A stretch of DNA of 64,000 nt, from NCBI GenBank assembly GCA_018676675.1, contig JABHEG010000028.1, positions 1 through 64,000 on the forward strand. The letters are read 5' to 3'. This document shows positions 18,830-27,279 of this stretch, piece after piece. The DNA comes from Lentisphaerota bacterium (GTDB lineage Bacteria; Verrucomicrobiota; Lentisphaeria; Oligosphaerales; JABHEG01). The position numbers and the translations under genes are program-made. Each line of letters opens with the position of its first letter. Position 1 is the stretch's first letter. Below the pieces are notes generated by a model, which was given only the letters and a program-made list of their open reading frames with translations, ran no database searches and was not told where the DNA came from.

Positions 18830-19332
18830 TCCCTGTTCTCCACAGCGATGGTGAGACAGCTTCTCTGCGGGTCCGGAAGCAGGACAGGACAGTCGGCCGG
18901 GTCGCGCGTGTTGAGGACGTGTATCGCGATCAGATCAGCGCAGTCGAGGGAGCCATCAGGCCCCCAAGTCAGGCTGCATGACTCATCCGCGGTCGATTCC
19001 TCCCGCTCCACGACCAAGGAAAGCCCCTCGGGCATGATTTCGGTTGCGGCAGCCATTGGTTCTCCGGCGCCGCGCAGGAGGCTTCGAAGGCCGTAAGACC
19101 CGGTCTCTGGATCGAGCCAGAGCTCCACGACATCGGCTCTTGAGACGGCTTCGGATCGGGCATAGCGTGAGAGGGCGAGGAGCCGTCGCGCCTCTTCTAC
19201 TGTCTCGCGACCCCGGGCGAATCCTCGTAGCGCGGGTGCCGCCACACCGAGGAGGATACCCACTACGAGCAGAACGATGGTTAGCTCAATGAGGGTAAAC
19301 GTGCGGATTGCCGAGGAGGGCCGGGCGTTCAT
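18826..19332 (-). CDS. gspH: T2SS minor pseudopilin GspH-like
   Basis: 168 residues. The prepilin motif is TFTLIELTIVLLVVGILLGV, followed by RETVEEARRLLALSRYARSE, the helix continuation common in GspH/FimT proteins. It overlaps gspG and gspI by four bases each. It is expected in the minor pseudopilus of the T2SS. Confidence 0.8.
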   Translation of the reverse strand: MNARPSSAIRTFTLIELTIVLLVVGILLGVAAPALRGFARGRETVEEARRLLALSRYARSEAVSRADVVELWLDPETGSYGLRSLLRGAGEPMAAATEIMPEGLSLVVEREESTADESCSLTWGPDGSLDCADLIAIHVLNTRDPADCPVLLPDPQRSCLTIAVENRE

Positions 19333-19787
19333 TTCTCAACCCAGTTGATGATGTCGTCGTCCCCGCCCACCCGTCCATCCGGTCCCACCGACATCAGATC
19401 GAAACCGTGTTCATTGTGGGTTCCGGGGCACTCGTAGATGTAGGGGCGCTTCCATGGGTCATTCGTGATGGGTTTCTTGAGATAAGGGCCGCGCCAGTTG
19501 GTCGCATCACTGGGTTCGTAGTAGAGATCAGCCAGCCCGTCTTTGCCCTTGGGGTAGTAGCCGTTGTCCACCTCAAACGCATCCAGGGCCAGCTCAACCC
19601 CGGAGATCTCAGTCTGCGCTGCTGTGACCCGGGCCTGTTCCGAGCGCCCCGCAAATTTCGGCACCACAATTGCCGCCAGCGTCCCGAGGATGACCAACAC
19701 GAGCAGTAACTCGATCATCGTGAAGGGATGTCGCTTGACAGGACGCGTTTCGGCTTGTCCCTGTGGGGCGTATCGGGTTCGAATCAT
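19329..19787 (-). CDS. gspG: T2SS major pseudopilin GspG
   Basis: 152 residues. The ATG at 19787 has a strong ribosome site (GGAGG, 8 bases upstream); the open frame extends upstream to 19934 without such a signal. The prepilin motif is PFTMIELLLVLVILGTLAAI. The C-terminal body has the GspG signature NGYYPKGKDGLADLYYEP, then WRGPYLKKPITNDPW and a calcium-loop-like end (DLMSVGPDGRVGGDDDIINW). It is the first gene of the T2SS operon. Confidence 0.93.
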   Translation of the reverse strand: MIRTRYAPQGQAETRPVKRHPFTMIELLLVLVILGTLAAIVVPKFAGRSEQARVTAAQTEISGVELALDAFEVDNGYYPKGKDGLADLYYEPSDATNWRGPYLKKPITNDPWKRPYIYECPGTHNEHGFDLMSVGPDGRVGGDDDIINWVEK

Positions 19788-19853
19788 CACGTCATCCTCC
19801 AGAGCGATATTTCCATCTCTTGCTGACTTGGCGCGGCTGGTCCTCTTCTTCTG

Positions 19854-19869
19854 AGCACGGGTGATGCCA
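19854..19869 (-). promoter_or_regulatory. Candidate sigma-54 promoter of the T2SS operon
   Basis: The minus-strand sequence TGGCATCACCCGTGCT matches the -24/-12 consensus TGGCACRNNNNTTGCW at nine of twelve defined positions, with GG and GC exactly spaced. It would start transcription about 55 bases before the gspG ATG. A small palindrome (GCAATAATTGC, 19971-19981) lies about 110 bases further upstream, where an activator might bind. The operon itself ends with a sigma-54 activator gene, which raises plausibility. Confidence 0.4.
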
Positions 19870-20029
19870 ATCGCGCTGTGAATGGCGTGTTCGCGCTCGG
19901 AATAGGGCGTGGCGGGGAAGCGGAGCGATGTCATCGGGCACGGGTTGCGCCGTCGTTCAGGCAGGGGTGAGCAATAATTGCGCAGCGTCTGTTGAGCACA
20001 GGAGCGCTATCGGTGTCAGGGAAACCGGA

Positions 20030-20707
20030 TCAACCAGCCCCGCGAAGCATGGAGAGAAGGTAGATGAGGGCTGCCTGGAAGAGATACACCAGACGGAAGG
20101 CCCACGAGAACAGGCTGAAGCCCATCATCCTGGGCAGTATGAGGACGCAGACCAGGGCGATGGGGCCGATTCTCTGGAACTGTTCCCATTGCGGGCGCAG
20201 CCGACGAGGCATGAGCGCATCGGCGACGCGGCTCCCGTCGAGAGGGTGGATGGGCAGCATGTTGAACACGGCCAGAGCCGTATTGATTCCCACCAGCTGT
20301 TGAAGAAGCTGCTGGACGGCTTGGCGGTACTCGAACGGCCCTGGTTGGAAGACCATGAGAACGGCCAGCAAGAGCATACACGCGGATCCGAGAATGACGT
20401 TGGAGATGGGGCCGGCAGCCGCAGTAATCATCATGCCTTGCCGCATCGTGACCGACCGCTTGAAGCAGGCCGGGTTGACGGGGACGGGCTTTGCCCACCC
20501 AAACGGTACCCCCATCAGTGGCAACAGAACCGTTCCAATGGGATCGATGTGCGAGAGCGGGTTCAACGTCATTCGTCCTTCATGCAGTGCCGTGTCATCC
20601 CCGAGCTTGTGGGCGCTCCAGGCATGGGCCCATTCGTGAACGGAGAGCGACAGCAGGACCGGCACGAAGATCATCATCCGTGAGACAAGGTAATCCGCTT
20701 GAAACAT
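20030..20707 (-). CDS. Site-2 protease family intramembrane metalloprotease (M50)
   Basis: 225 residues with about six membrane segments. The zinc motif HExxH is HEWAHAW near residue 24, and the third-ligand region is NMLPIHPLDGSR near residue 148. Both match the compact YwhC/Rip-type M50 proteins, which cleave substrates inside the membrane. It lies 44 bases downstream of the FtsH-like gene on the same strand and probably shares its transcript. No anti-sigma factor gene is nearby, so the substrate is unknown. Confidence 0.88.
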   Translation of the reverse strand: MFQADYLVSRMMIFVPVLLSLSVHEWAHAWSAHKLGDDTALHEGRMTLNPLSHIDPIGTVLLPLMGVPFGWAKPVPVNPACFKRSVTMRQGMMITAAAGPISNVILGSACMLLLAVLMVFQPGPFEYRQAVQQLLQQLVGINTALAVFNMLPIHPLDGSRVADALMPRRLRPQWEQFQRIGPIALVCVLILPRMMGFSLFSWAFRLVYLFQAALIYLLSMLRGAG

Positions 20708-20751
20708 CGCCTATTCCTTAGGGCCATTGCCCGTGTTTCGAGGTGTAACGT

Positions 20752-22248
20752 TCAGGCTAACTCCGGCGTGTGCTTTGCCCAGGTATCCGGCTGGACATCC
20801 TGGCGCTCTGCCGTCTCCGTTCCCTCGATGGCTTTGATTGTGGCAATTTGCGTCTTGGGCACGATCACCCCTTGAGGGTCCTCAATGGTTCTGAGCTTAA
20901 TCAGTGAGGCGTTCGCCCAGACGACCTCTCCCTCTACCACCGTGCCTTCCTGCAGCGTCAGCCGGACAACCGCGCGTCCGGTCGGCTCGGAGACTTGAGA
21001 GAGCGACTCGATCAGGAGGGAATCTACCCTGTCAAACGGGGAGATCTTGGTGGTTCCAGCGGCGAAGGCCTCGCGAAAGTCTTCGGTGACCACCATCGTC
21101 GGGGCCTTGGAGGCGGACTTTCGCGAACGCCGGACGGCCAGCAGCACGGCCTCGTTGGTCAGGTTCTCGAGCTTTGCCCCGGTGAATCCGTCGGTGAGCC
21201 GAGCGATTTCCGCCAGATCCACACTGCTGTCCATGGTCTTGCCTCGGCTGTGTATCTCAAGGATAGCACGGCGGTCTTCCGTCGAGAGCGTCCCGATCTT
21301 GATCCGGCGGTCGAAGCGCCCTGGACGCAGCAGGGCTCGGTCAAGTATGTCCGGTCGGTTGGTTGCGCCTATCACGACAACCCGGTCATCTTTGCGGAAG
21401 CCGTCAAGGCAAACGAGGAGCTGATTGAGCGTCTGCTCGCGTTCGTCGTGGGCCGAGCCGATACCCGAACCACGGCGACGTCCGACTGCATCCAACTCAT
21501 CGACAAAGATCACTGCCGGTGGTTCTTTGGCCGCTTTCTCGAACAGGTCACGAACACGGGCGGCCCCAACGCCGACAAACATCTCGACGAATTCTGATGC
21601 GGACACCTCGTAGAACTGGGCATTCGTTTCGCCGGCCACAGCTCGGGCGAGCAGCGTCTTGCCGCATCCCGGCGGCCCCTCCAGAAGGACTCCCCGAGGC
21701 AGACGCGCTCCTGCGGTGACCCAGCGTTCCGGATCGCGGAGGAAGTCAACCACATCCTCGAGCACATCCTTGGCTTCAGAGCAGCCGCCCACATCGGCGA
21801 ACGAGGCCGTTGCATTGTCGCCTATCAGCCGGGCCTTGCTTTGGCGGAAGTTGGTTATCTCCCCCATTCCCCCTTTCATTCTCCGTGAGAACAACCAGAA
21901 GACGACGACCACGATGATGAGGATCGGCAGCAGCGATGTGATCAGCGTGCTGAGCAGGTCTCGCTCCTCGCCTGTTTTCACCCGCACCCCCTCTTGCGAG
22001 AGGAGTTGCCGTGTTTCGTCGTCGAGGACCCCGAGCGTCCAGTATCGCTCGCTGGTGTCGTGCAGTGTCACCGTGATCTGGTTGTCTTCAACGTGGACCG
22101 ACGAAACGTTCCCCGCCTGCACGTCGCCAAGAAACGCCGGGAATTCCTCGAAGTAGGCCGGTTCCCTGTTCTGCTGGGCGACGACAAAGAGGATAACTAC
22201 AACGACAAGCGCGATCCAGATCAAAGACGTGGTGAGTTTTCGTTTCAT
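20752..22248 (-). CDS. FtsH-like membrane AAA+ ATPase lacking the M41 protease domain, with Sm-like C-terminus
   Basis: 498 residues (FtsH is usually 600-700). Membrane helices lie at about 9-25 and 101-120, flanking a short periplasmic domain as in FtsH. The AAA+ module is intact: Walker A GPPGCGKT (191-198), pore loop MFVGVGA (223-229), Walker B VIFVDELD (246-253), and the SRH with RPGRFD (308-313). Directly after the lid helices (to about 402), where FtsH has HEAGH and the M41 domain, there is instead a ~55-residue segment (about 423-476; [33 protein letters not shown]) resembling an Sm/SH3-type barrel. It probably unfolds or extracts proteins without degrading them itself. The start ATG follows GAAGG. 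Confidence 0.85.
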   Translation of the reverse strand: MKRKLTTSLIWIALVVVVILFVVAQQNREPAYFEEFPAFLGDVQAGNVSSVHVEDNQITVTLHDTSERYWTLGVLDDETRQLLSQEGVRVKTGEERDLLSTLITSLLPILIIVVVVFWLFSRRMKGGMGEITNFRQSKARLIGDNATASFADVGGCSEAKDVLEDVVDFLRDPERWVTAGARLPRGVLLEGPPGCGKTLLARAVAGETNAQFYEVSASEFVEMFVGVGAARVRDLFEKAAKEPPAVIFVDELDAVGRRRGSGIGSAHDEREQTLNQLLVCLDGFRKDDRVVVIGATNRPDILDRALLRPGRFDRRIKIGTLSTEDRRAILEIHSRGKTMDSSVDLAEIARLTDGFTGAKLENLTNEAVLLAVRRSRKSASKAPTMVVTEDFREAFAAGTTKISPFDRVDSLLIESLSQVSEPTGRAVVRLTLQEGTVVEGEVVWANASLIKLRTIEDPQGVIVPKTQIATIKAIEGTETAERQDVQPDTWAKHTPELA

Positions 22249-22451
22249 GGAATGCCTTCGCGGACGTCTTCCGTCTCTCTTGGTGAATCGGCTAATGAAC
22301 TGCCTCCAAGCAGCCTTTTCAACCGGCTGGTGCAGCGGGCGCTGTGTGCTGGAGCGATGTCGGTGAGGCCGGTCCTGGCGGACAACGATCCACGTGTTAG
22401 TTTGAGGACGTGGGACGACGCACATGTGCTATGAGGAATTGGAGAGCCTTA

Positions 22452-23885
22452 ATGGATATCCCCCGAGAGCAGCCGAACATCCTTTTCATCATGCCTGATC
22501 AGATGCGCGGTGACTGTATGTCACTTGCAGGGCATCCGGCCCTGATCACGCCGAACATCGACAACATCGGGCACAGCGGCACGCATTTCACGAGCTGCTA
22601 CAGCACCTGCACATCCTGTATCGCTGCCCGACGGTCGCTCCTGACCGGTCAGCACCCCGCCACACACGGTGTGGTGGGCTACCGGGAAGGCATCCGCATC
22701 ACTGGACCGACACTCCCGCAGCAGTTGACTCAGGCGGGATATCACACAGCTGTGGTGGGGCGCTACATGCATCAGTCCCCCTATGAAGAGAGCTATGGCT
22801 TCAAGACTCGGATCCTCGGCTCAATTCACAAGGACGGTGACGACTACGCGCGCTTCCTGGAACGCCACAAACCTGAATCGGGAGGGCTGAGAAGTGCCGG
22901 ACTGAGTTGGAACGGTTGTGACGCCAACCCGTGGCCGTTTGAGGAGTGGCTGCACCCGACGAACTGGACGGTGCGGGAGTCGCGGGAGCTGATTGGGCAG
23001 CAGGACGCCGACCAGCCCCTGTTCCTTATGACCTCGTTTTATAATCCCCATCCTCCGCTGTTTCCTCCCGCCTTTTTCATGGAACGCTATTTGCGCATGG
23101 ATCTGCCGGATCCGGCGATCGGGGATTGGGCCGTGCCGCCGCCGAATAACGGCATTGGTCTGCCTGTGCACAGTCCGAAAGTGAATCTGACCGGCGAGCG
23201 ACTTCGTTCAGCCCAGGCGGGTTACTTTGGCCTCATCGACCACATCGGTACCCAGCTCTACTGGCTGATCTCCGATTTCACCCGGAAGAGCCAGGCCGAC
23301 CGGAGGCCTTGGATGATCGTGTTCACTTCGGACCACGGCGAGATGTTGGGGGACCACTACTACTTCCGCAAAACGCTGCCGTACGAAGGTTCGGCTCGGA
23401 TTCCGTTGCTGATCCAGGGATCTTCTCAGCTCGGTTTCCGAAGTGGACAGAGCTGCGAGCGCCCCGTCTGCCTCGAGGACCTGAATCCCACCCTGCTCGA
23501 AGTGGCCGGGGCAGAGATTCCGGCCGGAGTGGAAGGCGTCAGTCTGCTGCCCACGCTTCGTGGCGACCAGCAGGTGGTCCGGGAGTGGGTTCACAGTGAA
23601 CACGGTGGAGCTCCCCGGAGCGACTCGTTCCACATGCTCACCGACGGCAAGATGAAGTACGTTTGGAATCGGCTTACCGGCGCGGAGCAGCTGTTTGACC
23701 TCTGCGCAGATCGCAAGGAGTGCTCCAATCTGGCCAGTGACCCGGAGCGCCAGGAAGAACTGCTCACGTGGCGTAGCCGAATGGTCGAGCACCTCAAGGG
23801 CCGTCCCGAAGGTTTCTCAGATGGTGAACGGCTGATTCCCGGCTGTCCCCACCCTGCGGCTCTGCCGTTCGTGGTCATGGTTTAG
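22452..23885 (+). CDS. Sulfatase (formylglycine-dependent, CxAxR type)
   Basis: 477 residues from the ATG at 22452, preceded by GGAGAG at good spacing. The N-terminal metal site is NILFIMPDQMRGD. The maturation motif is C56-I-A-A-R60 followed by RSLLTG, so it is a C-x-A-x-R site, which suits an anaerobic radical-SAM maturase (anSME accepts Pro or Ala) more than FGE. The second metal site is SDHGEMLGDH. No signal peptide is visible, so it may be cytoplasmic. It is divergent from the FtsH-like gene and overlaps the convergent GH5-like gene by 11 bases. Confidence 0.9.
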   Translation: MDIPREQPNILFIMPDQMRGDCMSLAGHPALITPNIDNIGHSGTHFTSCYSTCTSCIAARRSLLTGQHPATHGVVGYREGIRITGPTLPQQLTQAGYHTAVVGRYMHQSPYEESYGFKTRILGSIHKDGDDYARFLERHKPESGGLRSAGLSWNGCDANPWPFEEWLHPTNWTVRESRELIGQQDADQPLFLMTSFYNPHPPLFPPAFFMERYLRMDLPDPAIGDWAVPPPNNGIGLPVHSPKVNLTGERLRSAQAGYFGLIDHIGTQLYWLISDFTRKSQADRRPWMIVFTSDHGEMLGDHYYFRKTLPYEGSARIPLLIQGSSQLGFRSGQSCERPVCLEDLNPTLLEVAGAEIPAGVEGVSLLPTLRGDQQVVREWVHSEHGGAPRSDSFHMLTDGKMKYVWNRLTGAEQLFDLCADRKECSNLASDPERQEELLTWRSRMVEHLKGRPEGFSDGERLIPGCPHPAALPFVVMV

Positions 23886-25617
23886 CCTGAGCATGCCACG
23901 TCAGCTGCGTGGTGGACCAGGGGGGAAGCGTCAATGGGATGGGCTGACTGAGCAATCGACTTCCCTCTCCCTGCCAGAGAACCGTACCGGTGTGGTCTCG
24001 GAGAGCGCCGACACGGGCGCAACCGGGGATGGCCAGCACAATCGGGCCGTTGAAGGCCGTCGGAGAGCGGAGGAAGATTGTGGCCTGACCGCTTGCCCGC
24101 CCGATCAGGACCGGGGATGGGGCAGCGCTTTGCCCAAGCAATCGCCTTGCCGTGGCAATCGTCTCTTGCAGCTCAGGGAGTCCCTCATTGAGCCAGAGGA
24201 TCGTCTTCTCGACCTCGTCAAGTGCGGTCACCGCATCTGCCGGCAAGTCCTTCCGCAGGGCGATGACGACCGTGAAGCGCTTCAGGGCGTCCTTGCGGGC
24301 TATGATCTGTTCGGGGAAAATGGTGCAGAACGGGGTCAAGCCCGCTTGGATGAGTCCGTCCGAAATCCGCCAGAGATTCCTCCGGGCACCATATTGAGAA
24401 CGCTGTCGCTTGCTGCAAACGACCGCCAGCCGAGCCTGAGCCAGTACGCGCCGTGAGGCCTTGAATGGGGCCGCCCACCTTGGGAGCACCTCTGCCCCGT
24501 CGGTCAGCTTCCCGGTCTTGCTTCCGGGGATCCCCCCTTGCCAGGCCCAGCAGAAGAGTCCCTGGATTCCCATTTCGTGCCACTGGGCCACGCACGCACC
24601 GAACGTCCGTGCCTTCTCTTCCGCTGATCGATCTCCCTGCCAGTACTTGGCCCGTTTCATCTCCACTATCCCGTACTCTCCGACCATGACGACTTTCCCT
24701 GCGCCACCGAACCATGAGGCCCAGTTGGCCATGGTTGCCTGCCAGGTCCCGTCCGGTCCGGAGCTCCCGCTGTGCATGCCGGGGTAGAAGTGTGGGAAGA
24801 GGCCATCCACCGCTTCGGGGATTCGCCAGAGCGACTCGTCCGGCAGGCGATTTACCATGGCCCCCCAGTCCACGCAGTCCATGAAGACGAGTCGCCCCGG
24901 GTCGGCGGCTTTCACGGCGTTCGCGCAGGCTTCCACCAGTTCCAGGAAAGGCTTAGGCTCAGTCAGGGGCCCTCGGGGCTCGTTCCAGGGCACTTCGATG
25001 CCGGCCACGATGGGGTTGTCGCGCCAGTGGCTAGAAAGCCATCCCAGGGCTTTGGGCACTTCTCTCCGGGCGAGCTTTGTGTTGGGCACATGCTTCTTGC
25101 GTTTCTCATCCCACTGGGCCATCCATCCGATCGCGGTCCCGGTCTTCCCGGTCTTGCGGTCCTGCTCCCACCCGCCTACAAAATAGCGGTAGGGGTCTGA
25201 GGGCAGCTCATGGAACTCGGGGATAACATAGATTCCCAATTCACCGGCCCGTTGGATCAGCCCGTCGTAGAACGCCATGGCTCCCGTTGGCAGGCGATGC
25301 GATTTGAGGATGTTCACGTATTCCGGGCTGTCCGGGAAGACGCCCGGCTTCGGTTCGAACCAGCCCATGTGTAGCGGCATCCGGACGGCATTGAAGCCGT
25401 TCTCGGCAATGGCTTGAAGCTCCGGCTCGTAGAGCTCGGGATCCTGTTTTCGGGACCAGTGCAGGTGGCTCTGGAACAGGTTGACGCCATAGAGACGAAC
25501 GGGGGTCCCGTCCGTATTGAGGAGTTCGCCGTCGCGCACCATCAACGGTTTCAGGGGGAGGCCGGCGAACACGGGGGCGGCGACGAACGCCAGGAGCATT
25601 TTAAGCATCTTGATCAT
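23875..25617 (-). CDS. Secreted GH5-like glycoside hydrolase
   Basis: 580 residues from ATG 25617, with a signal peptide (MIKMLKMLLAFVAAPVFAG); in-frame starts at 25635 and 25662 (GTG) are alternatives. The (beta/alpha)8 barrel shows AENGFNAVRMPLHMGWFEP, the acid/base motif in VPWNEPRG, and the nucleophile region VVMVGEYGIVEM, all typical of clan A cellulase-like enzymes. A C-terminal region of about 200 residues probably forms beta-sandwich domains. Substrate cannot be read from sequence. Confidence 0.78.
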   Translation of the reverse strand: MIKMLKMLLAFVAAPVFAGLPLKPLMVRDGELLNTDGTPVRLYGVNLFQSHLHWSRKQDPELYEPELQAIAENGFNAVRMPLHMGWFEPKPGVFPDSPEYVNILKSHRLPTGAMAFYDGLIQRAGELGIYVIPEFHELPSDPYRYFVGGWEQDRKTGKTGTAIGWMAQWDEKRKKHVPNTKLARREVPKALGWLSSHWRDNPIVAGIEVPWNEPRGPLTEPKPFLELVEACANAVKAADPGRLVFMDCVDWGAMVNRLPDESLWRIPEAVDGLFPHFYPGMHSGSSGPDGTWQATMANWASWFGGAGKVVMVGEYGIVEMKRAKYWQGDRSAEEKARTFGACVAQWHEMGIQGLFCWAWQGGIPGSKTGKLTDGAEVLPRWAAPFKASRRVLAQARLAVVCSKRQRSQYGARRNLWRISDGLIQAGLTPFCTIFPEQIIARKDALKRFTVVIALRKDLPADAVTALDEVEKTILWLNEGLPELQETIATARRLLGQSAAPSPVLIGRASGQATIFLRSPTAFNGPIVLAIPGCARVGALRDHTGTVLWQGEGSRLLSQPIPLTLPPWSTTQLTWHAQAKP

Positions 25618-25736
25618 CGAAGCCAATCCCGCCATCAGTAGAGCGGCGTCTGCTGTTCTCACTGCCCAAGTCGTCCATTGCCTGGTCTATTCATGAACTG
25701 GAAAAACAGCGTTTGGGCTGGAATCGCAACTGGTTT

Positions 25737-25796
25737 GTAGTACCGCCTTTAGGCGGCTTCCTGCGTGCATCTCGGACCGGCTGAAGCCGGAACTAC
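25737..25796. repeat. Pair of inverted REP-like palindromes
   Basis: The left unit GTAGTACCGCCTTTAGGCGG (25737-25756) and the right unit CCGGCTGAAGCCGGAACTAC (25777-25796) are reverse complements of each other with four mismatches. Each has its own internal hairpin (CCGCCTTTAGGCGG and CCGGCTGAAGCCGG). This is the layout of REP/BIME pairs. The rest of the gap between the GH5-like and esterase genes shows nothing else. Confidence 0.6.
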
Positions 25797-25843
25797 GAAC
25801 GCAAGAGTCCTTGCTCAGAAACGTGTTGCGTGAATAATCCAGG

Positions 25844-26992
25844 CTACGGCAGCGGCGTGTTGGGGTTGACGGCGTCGGCTGGTCGGGGGTTGTCCGGGCC
25901 AAACACGAGGAGGTCTCTATACTCTTCCTCGACGACCGGGCTTTCGTCGACCGTGCCGTCGGGACCGCGGACGGAATCGATATCCAGGTCTAAGTGCTTG
26001 GCCAGGAAGGGGTATGCCGCCATGCGTTTGGAGGTCCCGTAGTCATGGCCTTCGGTGAGGAAATGGGCATTCTCCACGTTGTCGGCAGCGCCGTAGAGGG
26101 TGTAGACGTTTTGGACGTATGGGAACTCCGCCTTGGGAGTACACTTGGTCCAGTCTTTGCCGTTCGAGATGAGCATCTGGGGTCGTGGGGCCGCGAGAGC
26201 CGCTACTTCGGCGTTGTTCGTCTTGTGATTCGGGCCCCAATGGATGGGCATGCCGCTCTCGCAGACGCAGCCACCGAAGAAGTGAGCTGAGACTTGGCAG
26301 ACGGGGATTGCCACCGCGATTCGGTCATCCACTGCTGTCAGGACGAACGTCTGTGTGCCTCCGCCAGAGCAACCGGTCATGCCGATGCGCTTGGGATCTA
26401 CCCCCGGCAGCGACTGAACGAAGTCAACCGACCGCATGCTGTTCCATGTCACCAAGCGCAGTACGTCAGGTGTACCACCATGTGACCAGCCGGCTTCTTT
26501 CCAGTCGCCGTAGCCGACCATGTCATACTGCCAGACGGCCGCTCCCATCAGGGCAAGCATGGCGCAACGGGTCTGACGGGCGGCGTTGAACCGGCCTCCG
26601 TGTCCGTGCGGGCACAGAATGCCTGCCAGGGGGCCTTTGACGTCCTTAGGGCGGTAGAGCGTGCCGGTGACATAGAACCCCGGCCAGCTCTCGAAGGCGA
26701 CATTCTCCACCACGTAGCCGTTGTACTCGCGTCGCTTGTAGAACCGTGGCTTGAGCGGCGTCCGTTCGGGCAGCGTGGTCAGGCCCGCACCTTCGAGGAT
26801 ACCAGCGCGGATGACAGCCTTCCGCTTCTCCCACCCGGCGAGGTCACTGTAGGTCGCGCTGAATTCGGCCAGCTCGGTTTCGGCCTGTTCCGGTGTCTGA
26901 GCGTGACCCCGACGCAGCTTGGGCTCATCTGCCTGCAACAGGGGCAGAGCCAGGACACAACCACCGACGGTCAAACTTGTGAAACTTCTCAT
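25844..26992 (-). CDS. Secreted alpha/beta hydrolase (acetyl-xylan-esterase / dienelactone-hydrolase type)
   Basis: 382 residues from ATG 26992, preceded by AAGGAA nine bases upstream. A short signal peptide is present ([20 protein letters not shown]). The fold is alpha/beta hydrolase: an N-terminal domain with [20 protein letters not shown] (oxyanion region), the nucleophile elbow [12 protein letters not shown] (Ser as nucleophile), and a likely catalytic His in FLTEGHDYG. It resembles the Abhydrolase_7 esterases common near sulfatases and glycoside hydrolases in PVC genomes. It is the third gene of a likely minus-strand operon. Confidence 0.8.
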   Translation of the reverse strand: MRSFTSLTVGGCVLALPLLQADEPKLRRGHAQTPEQAETELAEFSATYSDLAGWEKRKAVIRAGILEGAGLTTLPERTPLKPRFYKRREYNGYVVENVAFESWPGFYVTGTLYRPKDVKGPLAGILCPHGHGGRFNAARQTRCAMLALMGAAVWQYDMVGYGDWKEAGWSHGGTPDVLRLVTWNSMRSVDFVQSLPGVDPKRIGMTGCSGGGTQTFVLTAVDDRIAVAIPVCQVSAHFFGGCVCESGMPIHWGPNHKTNNAEVAALAAPRPQMLISNGKDWTKCTPKAEFPYVQNVYTLYGAADNVENAHFLTEGHDYGTSKRMAAYPFLAKHLDLDIDSVRGPDGTVDESPVVEEEYRDLLVFGPDNPRPADAVNPNTPLP

Positions 26993-27009
26993 GATCGCTC
27001 GTTCCTTTG

Positions 27010-27225
27010 TCACTTTGACATGTCGATAATGCCCATTGCCGCAAGCACACCTACCACCACGAAGGCAAGTCCAAGGAGGCCGTAGAATATCCGTGCCCCG
27101 TTTCGAGACAGAATGCTCACGAAGAACCGGGCTTTCCTGGAGTTCATATACCAGTCCCAATCGCAGATAGCTCCAGCCATCGTGAATGCTCCGGCTGCGA
27201 TGAAGATGAGCCCGATTGGGTTCAT
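27010..27225 (-). CDS. Small two-helix membrane protein, Imm17-like
   Basis: 71 residues with two membrane segments (about 3-20 and 47-66) joined by a short basic loop ([13 protein letters not shown]). The pattern, including [12 protein letters not shown], resembles the Imm17 family, which was named from polymorphic toxin loci. No toxin gene is adjacent: it lies between a GHL10-like lipoprotein and an esterase, so an immunity role is doubtful. The ATG follows GGAAGGGG by about ten bases. Confidence 0.7.
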   Translation of the reverse strand: MNPIGLIFIAAGAFTMAGAICDWDWYMNSRKARFFVSILSRNGARIFYGLLGLAFVVVGVLAAMGIIDMSK

Positions 27226-27279
27226 GGTATTACGTCCCCTTCCTGTTCCTGGTGGACGGATGTACGGAGTGCGTGCGGC

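Noticed and set aside
19938..19951. Plus-strand GGGCACGGGTTGCG as sigma-54 site
   Set aside because: Spacing between the GG and GC elements is two bases short and it points away from gspG.
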